From Chitinophaga pinensis (GTDB taxonomy: Bacteria > Bacteroidota > Bacteroidia > UBA4408): a stretch of DNA of 64,000 nucleotides. The notes beneath the pieces were generated by a model. The model did not search any database. It saw nothing but the letters and a program-made list of their open reading frames with translations, and had not been told where the DNA came from. The stretch lies in contig CAMAVS010000005.1 of assembly GCA_945861665.1 (NCBI GenBank), positions 178,370 to 242,369 of the forward strand. The letters run 5' to 3'. How positions within the stretch are numbered: position 1 is the stretch's first letter; every line of letters begins with the position of its first letter. A program made the position numbers and the translations under genes. Of the stretch, positions 56,223 to 64,000 are shown piece after piece.

Positions 56223-56687
56223 TTATTTTATCAAAGCATCGGAGGCTTTAACGTACGCCTTTTTCTTAGGTTTAATTTTATCTACAAAAATTGCATTTAC
56301 TTGCTCGCCATCCAAGGTAGTTCGTGCTCTAGAAATTCCATTTTCAACAACAGCCTCAACACCTGTTTTAAATTTTTTCTCCAACATCTCATAAGTTCCA
56401 TCTTCTAATTTCAAGTAAAACCCTATTACTGAACCATAATAAACTTGAACCTTACCATCATAGCAGTCAGACTTATCGCCATTGCGAATACAAATAATTA
56501 CGTGATTATGCCAACCGTCATCGATGGTATTTGAACCTCTTTCTTTGAATACCTTATGGTATTTGCTGTAACAATCAGTTCCTGCAATGCCAGTAGTATC
56601 AGCAGCATTAGCTACCGTGCCTAGCATAAAAAAACAAAATATACCAGAAATAAATAATTTATTAAATAGTGGGCTCATTATTTTCAT
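56223..56687 (-). CDS. small exported hypothetical protein
   Basis: 154 residues with a signal peptide (MKIMSPLFNKLFISGIFCFF... ending ANAAD). The mature protein has three cysteines (DCYSKY, IICIRNG, DCYDG), which could form disulfides, and a Lys-rich C-terminus (KPKKKAYVKASDALIK). No family recognised. The second Met (56678) also gives a signal peptide. It lies alone, convergent to the SprA-like gene and divergent from comM. Confidence 0.72.
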   Translation of the reverse strand: MKIMSPLFNKLFISGIFCFFMLGTVANAADTTGIAGTDCYSKYHKVFKERGSNTIDDGWHNHVIICIRNGDKSDCYDGKVQVYYGSVIGFYLKLEDGTYEMLEKKFKTGVEAVVENGISRARTTLDGEQVNAIFVDKIKPKKKAYVKASDALIK

Positions 56688-56798
56688 TTTATTCGAAGGT
56701 TAAATTAAAAAAAAATCTATTCAAAACAAGCAATTATTAAGATTACTTATATTCGCAGTTCCTAATTGTTATTAACAAGAAATTAATAATGGTTTAAT

Positions 56799-58337
56799 AT
56801 GCTCGTAAAAACGTTTGGAAGTGCTGTTTATGGTGTTAATGCCACTACTATTACGGTAGAGGTTAATATCGGCCAAGGGGCTAAATTCTTTTTGGTTGGC
56901 TTGCCCGACAATGCTGTAAAAGAGAGTCAACAGCGAATTGATGCGGCACTAAAAAATAATGGATACCGTATTCCCGGAAAAAGAATTGTGATAAATATGG
57001 CTCCTGCCGATATTCGCAAGGAAGGATCCGCATATGATCTTACGATGGCAATTGGAATTTTAGCAGCTTCAGAACAAATAAAAGCAGATCATATTGAACA
57101 GTATATTATTATGGGCGAACTTTCTTTGGATGGAGGTTTACAACCTATAAAGGGAGCACTTCCTATTGCAATACAAGCAAAAAAAGAAGGGTTTAAAGGA
57201 TTTATACTCCCAAAACAAAATGCACGTGAAGCGGCTATTGTGAGCGACTTGGATGTATATGGAGTAGAAAATATTAAAGAGGTTATTGATTTTTTCAATG
57301 GTGATATTCAATTAGAGAAAACAATAGTAAACACCCGCGAAGAATTTTATGCTAAACTTAACCATACAGAATTTGATTTTGCAGATGTAAAAGGTCAAGA
57401 AAATATAAAAAGAGCATTAGAAATTGCAGCAGCAGGCGGACACAATGTGATATTAATTGGTCCTCCCGGAGCAGGAAAAACAATGCTTGCAAAAAGATTG
57501 CCTACCATTTTACCACCACTAACATTGCAAGAATCACTTGAAACAACAAAGATTCATTCGGTAGTAGGAAAAATGGGGAAGAATGCTTCGCTCATTACAA
57601 TACGCCCATTCAGAGCGCCACATCATACCATTAGCGATGTTGCTTTAGTTGGTGGCGGACAATTTCCACAACCGGGAGAAATTTCATTGGCACATAATGG
57701 AGTACTATTTTTAGATGAATTACCGGAATTTAAACGCACCGTATTGGAAGTAATGCGCCAACCTCTTGAAGACAGAACAATAACAATATCCCGAGCAAAA
57801 TTTTCGGTAGAATACCCTGCCAGTTTTATGCTTGTAGCTTCAATGAACCCTTGTCCCTGTGGCTACTACAATCATCCCGAGAAAGATTGTGTATGCGGAC
57901 CCGGAGTGGTTCAAAAATACCTTAACAAGGTATCAGGACCTTTGCTCGACAGGATAGATTTACACGTTGAAGTAACACCAGTAGCATTTAGCGAACTTAC
58001 CAAAGAACGTGTAAGTGAAAAAAGTGAAAGGGTGCGTGAACGTGTTATTGCGGCAAGAAATATTCAAGAAAAAAGATTCGAAAAAAATAAAGATGTATAC
58101 TGTAACGCACAAATAAGTCCTAAAATGTTGCAACAAATTTGCAAAGTAAATGACGCAGGACAACAACTATTAAAGACTGCAATGGAGCGATTGGGACTTT
58201 CGGCACGCGCTTACGATAGAATATTAAAAGTGGCACGCACCATTGCCGATTTAGATAACAGTGAAAACATAAAAACCGAACATTTAGCTGAAGCTATCCA
58301 GTTTAGAAGTTTAGACCGAGATGGTTGGGCGGGTTAA
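56799..58337 (+). CDS. comM: YifB/ComM family Mg-chelatase-like AAA+ ATPase
   Basis: 512 residues, full length. ComM is a helicase that promotes branch migration during transformation. The N-terminal Lon-protease-S16-like domain (about 1-170) precedes the AAA+ core, Walker A GPPGAGKT near residue 222 and Walker B VLFLDELPEF near 305. The C-terminal Mg-chelatase domain contains the four-cysteine MNPCPCGYYNHPEKDCVCGP segment. Together with dprA it points to natural competence, but no uptake genes are visible. Confidence 0.95.
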   Translation: MLVKTFGSAVYGVNATTITVEVNIGQGAKFFLVGLPDNAVKESQQRIDAALKNNGYRIPGKRIVINMAPADIRKEGSAYDLTMAIGILAASEQIKADHIEQYIIMGELSLDGGLQPIKGALPIAIQAKKEGFKGFILPKQNAREAAIVSDLDVYGVENIKEVIDFFNGDIQLEKTIVNTREEFYAKLNHTEFDFADVKGQENIKRALEIAAAGGHNVILIGPPGAGKTMLAKRLPTILPPLTLQESLETTKIHSVVGKMGKNASLITIRPFRAPHHTISDVALVGGGQFPQPGEISLAHNGVLFLDELPEFKRTVLEVMRQPLEDRTITISRAKFSVEYPASFMLVASMNPCPCGYYNHPEKDCVCGPGVVQKYLNKVSGPLLDRIDLHVEVTPVAFSELTKERVSEKSERVRERVIAARNIQEKRFEKNKDVYCNAQISPKMLQQICKVNDAGQQLLKTAMERLGLSARAYDRILKVARTIADLDNSENIKTEHLAEAIQFRSLDRDGWAG

Positions 58338-58352
58338 TTGCTTGGCAAAAAA

Positions 58353-59252
58353 TTACACATTTTCACTTGCTTGGTTCAACAGATATTTTTCGTACAGTTG
58401 ATGTACAATACCATCTGCCAAACCTATTTGTGGCACTATAACCTTTTCTATTTCGGCTTTTTTTAGAACGGATAATAATATTTTCGAAGCAGGAATAATT
58501 ACGTCTGCTCTATCAGGATTAAGACCTAATATCTTTATTCGTTCGTCATAGGAGTATGACTCTAAAACTTCGAATTGGCTTTTAAGTTTTGCTGTTGCAA
58601 TCGGTTTGTTTTGTTTTCTCCCTGTCATTTTAAATAGCTTATTAATATTACCTCCCGAACCAATTGCAATCAATGGTTTATACCCACTTGAAATTTCTTT
58701 TATCCAATTCTTAAAATATGCCCAATAATCTTTGTCGATTTGATTATGAAGCATTCTAATTGTGCCTATATTAAATGATTGGGAGACAATTAATTTGTTT
58801 TTTGAAAATAATGTAATTTCTGTACTTCCTCCTCCAATATCAACGTATAAATAATTATTGCTTTTATCTAATTGCTCCTCAATATGATTCGAGTAAATTA
58901 TATCTGCTTCAGTCTTTCCATCAATTATCTCAATTTTTATTCCAGATTCTTTTCGAACACGGTGTACAATATCATACCTGTTTTCTGCATCGCGCATCGC
59001 AGAAGTTGCACAAGCACGGTAATCAACAATATCGTAAACATCTATTAAGTTTTTAAAAGCTTTCATTGCTATTACTAATTTATCAGCTTTTTGTACAGAT
59101 ATCTTTCCACTCAAAAATGAGTCTTCTCCCAAGCGTATAGGTACACGTATAAGTTCGGACTTTTTAAAAATAGTTTTGCCGTTATTTTCATACACATTGC
59201 AAAACAATAACCTTACAGCATTGGAACCTATGTCGATTGCAGCAAATTTCAA
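58353..59252 (-). CDS. Ppx/GppA-type exopolyphosphatase
   Basis: 299 residues, the short form with only the ASKHA catalytic core. The phosphate loops are AAIDIGSNAVRLL near the start and YVDIGGGSTEI near residue 138; the catalytic Glu motif CATSAMRDAEN lies near 82. Short Ppx proteins hydrolyse long-chain polyphosphate or pppGpp. It lies 6 nt after ppk1 on the same strand. Confidence 0.92.
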   Translation of the reverse strand: MKFAAIDIGSNAVRLLFCNVYENNGKTIFKKSELIRVPIRLGEDSFLSGKISVQKADKLVIAMKAFKNLIDVYDIVDYRACATSAMRDAENRYDIVHRVRKESGIKIEIIDGKTEADIIYSNHIEEQLDKSNNYLYVDIGGGSTEITLFSKNKLIVSQSFNIGTIRMLHNQIDKDYWAYFKNWIKEISSGYKPLIAIGSGGNINKLFKMTGRKQNKPIATAKLKSQFEVLESYSYDERIKILGLNPDRADVIIPASKILLSVLKKAEIEKVIVPQIGLADGIVHQLYEKYLLNQASENV

Positions 59253-59258
59253 TTCGGT

Positions 59259-61319
59259 CTAATTCTTTCTAGATTTGAATAAATTATTTATTGATTCTTG
59301 AGCGCGAACTTTTGTTTTGTTATTCGATTTTCTATATTCATTGTTTTGTTTACTTCCCAATATCCTTGCTTTTGTATTATCTGCTAATATAGTTTCAATC
59401 ATTTCTTTTAACTGTTGTTGAATATTGGGGTCATAAATTGGTACAGCAACCTCTGATCGGTGATCTAAATTTCTTGTCATCAAGTCGGCCGAAGATATAA
59501 AGTATTTTGCATTCCCATTATTATTAAATATGAACACCCTGCTATGTTCCAAAAATTTATCTACAATACTTATTGCTTCTATATTTTCACTCAATCCTTT
59601 TACGCCTGCAACAAGCGAACAAATCCCTCGAACGACTAACTTAATTTTAACTCCTTCCCCACTTGCTTCATATAATTTTTTAATCATCTCAGTATCGACC
59701 AAATTGTTTAATTTCAAAATAATGGATGCCTGCTTTTTTTGTTTTGCATTTTTGATTTCACTATTTATAAGTTGCACCAACCTTTTGCGCATGAAGAACG
59801 GTGATACAAGCAAATGCTTATAAGTGCCTCTTTTTAAGTTATCTAAATAAAAAGTAAATACTTTTTGTACTTCCTCTGTAATACGGTTATCTATTGTAAG
59901 CAGTGTATGGTCTGTATAAATTTTAGCAGTATCCCCATTAAAATTACCCGTGCCAATATGTGCATATTGAACATTCTTACCTGATTCTCTTCGGGTAATC
60001 AAGAACATTTTGGAATGAACTTTTAAACCGGGAACACCATAAATTACATTTGCTCCTTCCTCTTGAAGTTTGTTTGACCAAAATATATTGGATTCTTCAT
60101 CAAACCGCGCTTGCAATTCAATCACGGCAGTTACCTCTTTCCCATTTTTTACTGCATTGATTAAAGCCTTTACAATATTTGAATTTTTGGCAAGACGATA
60201 CAGTGTAATTTTTATGCTTTGTACTTTTGGGTCAATGGAAGCTTCACGCAATAAATCAACGATATATTCATACGATTGGTAAGGATATGTAATGAGAATA
60301 TCTTTTTGTTTAATTGCCTTAAAAAGACTAGAGTGCTTTATTAGCTCAGGATGTCTGTGTATTGGTGTTTTTTTATAACTCAATTCTGCTCCGCCAATAT
60401 TGGGAAATGAAATAAAGTCTTTGAAATTATGATATCTACCACCCGGAATAAGGTTGTCTTCTTTGCCCAACTTTATTTTTTTTAAGATAAAATCAAGTAT
60501 ATCCGGAGTTATTTTCTCATCATAAACTAAACGAACAGGTTGTCCTTTTTTACGTGCTTTAAGACCCTTAGAAATTTTTTCTACAAAACTTTTTGATAAA
60601 TCATTATCAATATCAATTTCTGCATCCCTAGTAAGTTTTATGTTAAAGGATTCCACATAATCGTGTTCAAAATTGCGGAAAATATCGTCTAAACAAAATC
60701 GGATTACATCATCCAAAAGAACAATATAATTTCTAACTTCCTTTTTAGGCAACACCAAAAATCTCGAAATAATATCTGCGGGTATTTCAATTAAAGCATA
60801 TTTGTTTTTTTTCGATTTATCATTCCTTCCTAGTTTAATAATCAAATAACAAGATTTTTCCTTTAGATAAGGAAAGTTGGAGTTATTGTCTAGCATAATG
60901 GGAAAAAGCGAAGGCATCACTTTTTCTCTAAAATATTCCTTTACAAAAACACCTTGTTCAACGGTGAGTTGTTTTTCATTAATAATGGAGATATTGTTTT
61001 TCCCAAGCTCTTTTAGAATGGTTTGATAAATACGCTCGAATTTATGCTGTTGCGCAATAACAATTTTTTGAATGTTATCCAGAAGGCGCATAGGATTCTC
61101 ACCAATAAATTTTTCGGCACTTTTTTGGTGCTTAACAATACGTTTAAGAGTAGCAACGCGCACACGAAAAAACTCGTCTCTATTGTTCGAATAAATCCCT
61201 AAGAATTTTATCTGTTCAATGAGTGGCACTGTTTTGTCTTCAGCCTCTTGCAACACACGTTCATTAAAGGCCAACCAACTTAACTCTCGATTGATTAATA
61301 CAATATTCTTCCTAATCAT
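59259..61319 (-). CDS. ppk1: polyphosphate kinase 1
   Basis: 686 residues, full length. Builds polyphosphate from ATP at the inner membrane. The N-terminal NRELSWLAFNERVL motif, the autophosphorylated histidine His435 in GLKVHSKMFLI, and the C-terminal catalytic domain with SSADLMTRNLDHRSEVAVP are all visible. The terminal 40 residues are basic and Asn-rich. Operon order on the minus strand is Lys-rich protein, ppk1, ppx. Confidence 0.97.
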   Translation of the reverse strand: MIRKNIVLINRELSWLAFNERVLQEAEDKTVPLIEQIKFLGIYSNNRDEFFRVRVATLKRIVKHQKSAEKFIGENPMRLLDNIQKIVIAQQHKFERIYQTILKELGKNNISIINEKQLTVEQGVFVKEYFREKVMPSLFPIMLDNNSNFPYLKEKSCYLIIKLGRNDKSKKNKYALIEIPADIISRFLVLPKKEVRNYIVLLDDVIRFCLDDIFRNFEHDYVESFNIKLTRDAEIDIDNDLSKSFVEKISKGLKARKKGQPVRLVYDEKITPDILDFILKKIKLGKEDNLIPGGRYHNFKDFISFPNIGGAELSYKKTPIHRHPELIKHSSLFKAIKQKDILITYPYQSYEYIVDLLREASIDPKVQSIKITLYRLAKNSNIVKALINAVKNGKEVTAVIELQARFDEESNIFWSNKLQEEGANVIYGVPGLKVHSKMFLITRRESGKNVQYAHIGTGNFNGDTAKIYTDHTLLTIDNRITEEVQKVFTFYLDNLKRGTYKHLLVSPFFMRKRLVQLINSEIKNAKQKKQASIILKLNNLVDTEMIKKLYEASGEGVKIKLVVRGICSLVAGVKGLSENIEAISIVDKFLEHSRVFIFNNNGNAKYFISSADLMTRNLDHRSEVAVPIYDPNIQQQLKEMIETILADNTKARILGSKQNNEYRKSNNKTKVRAQESINNLFKSRKN

Positions 61320-61353
61320 ACTTCACAAACAACAACAACAATAATTTACAAGA

Positions 61354-61605
61354 TTATTTTTTGCTTCTAGCTTTAGCTTTAGCAATTTGCTTCTTCAAGG
61401 AAATTTTTATATTTCCCTTCTTTGCTTTAACAACTTTTGCTTTTGTTTTCAAAATCTTATGAAACTTTTTAGCAATATTTTTTGCCGATTCATTTGTGGT
61501 TTTCTGAATCTCTTTTGCTATCAAAGCATTGCGCTTGTTTAAAGCCTCTTGAATTAACTTAATCAACATTAATTCAAGTTCTTTACGAAGTTCTTTTTTA
61601 TCCAT
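61354..61605 (-). CDS. small Lys-rich protein, candidate nucleic-acid or polyphosphate binder
   Basis: 83 residues, 24 of them Lys. The N-terminal half is an amphipathic helix with acidic residues (KKELRKELELMLIKLIQEAL); the C-terminal half is strongly basic (KILKTKAKVVKAKKGN, KQIAKAKARSKK). No family recognised; resembles histone-H1-like or Lys-rich polyanion-binding tails. It is 34 nt upstream of ppk1 on the same strand, so it should be co-transcribed. Could bind DNA, RNA or polyphosphate. Confidence 0.7.
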   Translation of the reverse strand: MDKKELRKELELMLIKLIQEALNKRNALIAKEIQKTTNESAKNIAKKFHKILKTKAKVVKAKKGNIKISLKKQIAKAKARSKK

Positions 61606-61684
61606 TTTTAGTATTTTTAGTTTATAAAAATCTTAAAAATATAATTACATTATCCAGTTTGTTTAAACCTTAACAATTAATTAA

Positions 61685-62182
61685 CTATTCGTTAGGGTGG
61701 TTTTTTGGAAAATCAAAATAAATCAATTCGTTAAGTTGGTCAAGAATGCTCTTCCATTTAGGTGCTTTTGATTGTATCCCAACAATACCTGTTGTTGGAA
61801 TTTCCTCCGTAAATGATTTTGTTAAGCTATTGGCGCAATCAGTAATAATTGGATTGTGTCCAAATATCATAACGCTCCCGCAATCTTCACTAATACTTGA
61901 AATACAATTGATATAATCTTTCACTGAAGATTCGTACAATGATTTTTTTATAGCAATCATGGAAGGATTACAATCAAGATTTCTTGAAAAAATCAAGGCC
62001 GTTGAAATTGCTCGAATAGCATGGCTTGAAATGATAAGATCTGGTAAAAAAAAATTTTTTAGAATAATACTCATTTGATGTGCATTAAGATAGCCTCGAG
62101 CACTTAAAGGCCTATCAATATCTTGAAGATTTTCGATGGACCAGTCAGATTTAGCATGGCGTACCAAGTAAAGTGTTTTCAT
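61685..62182 (-). CDS. SixA-type histidine phosphatase
   Basis: 165 residues. The phosphoglycerate-mutase-like catalytic motif LVRHAKSDW is at residues 6-14, with the phosphohistidine His8; the second His is in MIFGHNP near residue 110. The SixA type dephosphorylates phosphohistidine proteins or other phosphorylated compounds. 79 nt upstream of the Lys-rich gene on the same strand, as part of the polyphosphate region. Confidence 0.9.
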   Translation of the reverse strand: MKTLYLVRHAKSDWSIENLQDIDRPLSARGYLNAHQMSIILKNFFLPDLIISSHAIRAISTALIFSRNLDCNPSMIAIKKSLYESSVKDYINCISSISEDCGSVMIFGHNPIITDCANSLTKSFTEEIPTTGIVGIQSKAPKWKSILDQLNELIYFDFPKNHPNE

Positions 62183-62559
62183 TTACAAACTATCTGTATC
62201 TTATTGTTTGATTAAGGTAAAGAAAATATTCTATATAATCTAAAATAGTGCTATCAAGAAGCAGAACTCATGATTTACGTTGGTGCGTTTAAATTTTCTT
62301 CAAAAAGAATTTGCAGTAAACACTTTTTCGCTCATCTATTTTTATCAAAAAATGCATCTAAGCAATTTCACATTTGCAGAAAATGCAAATTAAACCTTTT
62401 CAAGGAAATATTCTCGCGCGATTATTGTTTATCGCAACCAATTTCTATTTTCGCATAAATACCCGTTTTAGCGTGTGTTTGAAAAACCTTATTTTGTTTC
62501 GTAATTAAAACTAAAGCTATGAAAAACTCTTTTCATAATATAAAAACTACAATCTGCTT
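62183..62559. other. 377-nt intergenic region, no convincing gene
   Basis: Contains one short frame (62270-62458) lacking protein-like composition, a 7-bp hairpin at 62372-62390 (ATTTGCA, loop GAAAA, TGCAAAT) and otherwise AT-rich sequence. I see nothing I can annotate with confidence. Confidence 0.5.
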
Positions 62560-63840
62560 TTAAAACACTACCAACGAATAATTCTTCTTCCCCTTTTGCA
62601 CTAACATATATTTATTGTTGAGCAAATGCGAAGTTGTAAGTTGGAAATTAACATCCTCTATTTTTTGTTTATTAATGGAAACACCACCACCTTGTATCAT
62701 TTTTCTCGCTTCACCTTTGGAAGGAAATATGGTAGTTTTGTCTGTAAGTAAATCAACCAGTGCTATTCCATCATTCAAAATTTCTATTAGTAATTTATAC
62801 TGTTCAACCCCTTCAAAAACTGACAAAAAATCCTCTTCCAAAAGTTTTTGCAAACTCTCGGCTGTTCCTTTTCCAAAAAGTATTTCAGATGCTTCTATAG
62901 CTGCATTGTAATCGGATTCGGAATGAACACGAATGGTAATATCCTTTGCCAATGCTTTCTGTAAAACCCTGGTATGCTTAGCTGCTGCTTGCTCTAACTC
63001 AATCGCTTCAATTTGTTCACGAGTAAAAAGGGTGAATATGCGGATGTATGTTTTTGCATCCTCATCACTTGCATTCAACCAAAATTGATAAAATTTATAA
63101 GGTGATGTTTTATTCCTATCGAGCCAAACATTACCACTTTCGCTTTTGCCGAACTTTGTACCATCGGCTTTTTTAATAAGGGGTGTTGTTAATGCAAATG
63201 ATTCTCCACCCTCCTTTTTGCGTATCAACTCCGAACCGGTTACTATGTTTCCCCATTGATCGGAACCACCCATCTGTAGCATTACACCTTTATTCTTCCA
63301 CAAATAATAAAAATCATAACCCTGAACTAATTGGTAACTGAACTCCGTAAATGACATCCCATTTTCCAGTCTGTTTTTTACCGAATCTTTTGCCAACATA
63401 TAATTCACCGTAAGGTATTTTCCCACATCGCGGATAAATTCTAAAAACGAAAATTGCTTGAACCAATCGTAATTGTTTACTATTTGAGCAGCATTATCTA
63501 AAGTATTAAAATCAAGAAACTTCTCTAACTGTTTTTGCTGACAGTTCAAATTATGATTCAATGTTTCCTCACTCAATAAATTTCTTTCCAATGATTTTCC
63601 GGATGGGTCGCCTACCATTCCGGTAGCACCACCAACCAAGGCAATTGGTTTATGACCTGCTTGTTGAAAATGCAAAAGTGTCATTATTTGAACCATATTC
63701 CCCACACCCAAGGAATCGGCTGTAGGATCAAAACCGATATAGCCAGTAACCACTCCCTTGTTCAATAATTCTTCCGTACCGGGCATTACATCGTGTAACA
63801 TCCCTCTCCATTTTAATTCTTCAATAAAATTCGTTTTCAT
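62560..63840 (-). CDS. tyrS: tyrosine-tRNA ligase
   Basis: 426 residues, class I synthetase, charges tRNA-Tyr. GFDPTADSL followed by GVGN at residues 45-48 replaces the usual HIGH signature; [23 protein letters not shown] and the KMSKS-equivalent KFGKS motif ([14 protein letters not shown]) are intact. A C-terminal S4 domain occupies about 355-426. The overall sequence matches TyrRS throughout, so function is expected. A TACATTTG -7-like element is at 63858-63865 on the minus strand. Confidence 0.95.
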   Translation of the reverse strand: MKTNFIEELKWRGMLHDVMPGTEELLNKGVVTGYIGFDPTADSLGVGNMVQIMTLLHFQQAGHKPIALVGGATGMVGDPSGKSLERNLLSEETLNHNLNCQQKQLEKFLDFNTLDNAAQIVNNYDWFKQFSFLEFIRDVGKYLTVNYMLAKDSVKNRLENGMSFTEFSYQLVQGYDFYYLWKNKGVMLQMGGSDQWGNIVTGSELIRKKEGGESFALTTPLIKKADGTKFGKSESGNVWLDRNKTSPYKFYQFWLNASDEDAKTYIRIFTLFTREQIEAIELEQAAAKHTRVLQKALAKDITIRVHSESDYNAAIEASEILFGKGTAESLQKLLEEDFLSVFEGVEQYKLLIEILNDGIALVDLLTDKTTIFPSKGEARKMIQGGGVSINKQKIEDVNFQLTTSHLLNNKYMLVQKGKKNYSLVVF

Positions 63841-63952
63841 ACCATTTAATGTAAATACAAATGTAATGAAAGATATACTATTTGCCGCTGCATAAAATAG
63901 GTAAGTCTAATTTACCATACGAATAATAATATTATGAATACATTTGTAATAT

Positions 63953-64000
63953 ATGATATTGGTTACGGGAGGTACGGGATTATTGGGTTCACACTTGGTG
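63953..64000 (+). CDS. NAD-dependent epimerase/dehydratase, N-terminal codons (cut by window edge)
   Basis: Only 16 codons are visible: MILVTGGTGLLGSHLV. This is the GxxGxxG Rossmann motif of extended short-chain dehydrogenases (sugar epimerases or similar). A perfect -7-type TACATTTG at 63939-63946 lies only 7 nt before the ATG, so the transcript could be nearly leaderless. Specificity cannot be judged. Confidence 0.75.
   Translation, partial: MILVTGGTGLLGSHLV

Noticed and set aside
62270..62458. 62-residue frame in the tyrS upstream gap
   Set aside because: Composition (many Phe, Cys, His, Lys) is not protein-like, and no promoter or homologous motif supports it.

Overview
The window looks like a chromosomal segment of a Bacteroidota bacterium (Bacteroidia/Sphingobacteriia/Flavobacteriia-like; I cannot place it below phylum). 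The evidence is strong AT bias, a complete PorP/SprF-GldK-GldL-GldM-GldN block of the type IX secretion system (T9SS), several secreted proteins with T9SS C-terminal sorting domains, a DUF4270 lipoprotein, a bacterial geranylgeranylglyceryl-phosphate synthase, near absence of Shine-Dalgarno sequences, and promoter-like sites of the Bacteroidota type (TTTG, about 20 nt, TAnnTTTG). I see no prophage, insertion sequence, CRISPR array, rRNA or tRNA.

Layout. 1-2.9 kb: edge-truncated Glu/Leu/Phe/Val dehydrogenase, anhydro-MurNAc kinase (anmK) and acyl-CoA dehydrogenase. 3-9.3 kb: a patch of secreted T9SS cargo (a large surface protein, a kelch-like protein, a P-domain/CotH protein) with a hypothetical coupled ORF and an unannotated 48-residue membrane protein that has its own promoter-like element and terminator. 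9.4-15.8 kb: flavin reductase, DUF3127, Lnt, dihydrolipoyl dehydrogenase, a GxxExxY gene bracketed by inverted repeats, ferrochelatase and riboflavin synthase. 15.8-25.6 kb: a T9SS type B cargo protein, rfaE2, a YbhN-like membrane protein, panD and panC on the minus strand, diverging from a starch-synthase-like protein, the DUF4270 lipoprotein and glmS.

25.7-31.6 kb: porP/sprF-like, gldK, gldL, gldM and gldN, the membrane core and motor of the T9SS that would export the cargo proteins encoded nearby. 31.6-35 kb: dprA, a HIT protein, greA and a PorV/PorQ-family barrel. 35-42.8 kb: a 1342-residue surface protein and a 1233-residue TonB-dependent receptor, apparently one operon with the PorV-like gene. 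43-50 kb: small basic exported protein, Rieske-like lipoprotein, ahcY, WG-repeat protein, phosphopantetheinyl transferase, GGGP synthase, TenI-like protein, leucine-rich-repeat protein and ribF.

50-64 kb: atpD-atpC (only these two ATP synthase genes), a 1182-residue SprA-like outer-membrane protein, a decayed ORF and a small exported protein, comM, a polyphosphate module (ppx, ppk1, a Lys-rich 83-residue protein, a SixA-type phosphatase), tyrS with an altered HIGH motif, and the first codons of an NAD-dependent epimerase.

Most of the window is ordinary Bacteroidota housekeeping plus T9SS machinery and cargo. The most interesting leads are the inverted-repeat cassette carrying the GxxExxY gene, the Lys-rich protein beside ppk1, the TonB receptor/surface protein/PorV-like triad, a GTTG-type repeat that supplies the end of a coding sequence, and several proteins with altered key residues (Rieske-like lipoprotein, TyrRS, Cys-rich ferrochelatase).
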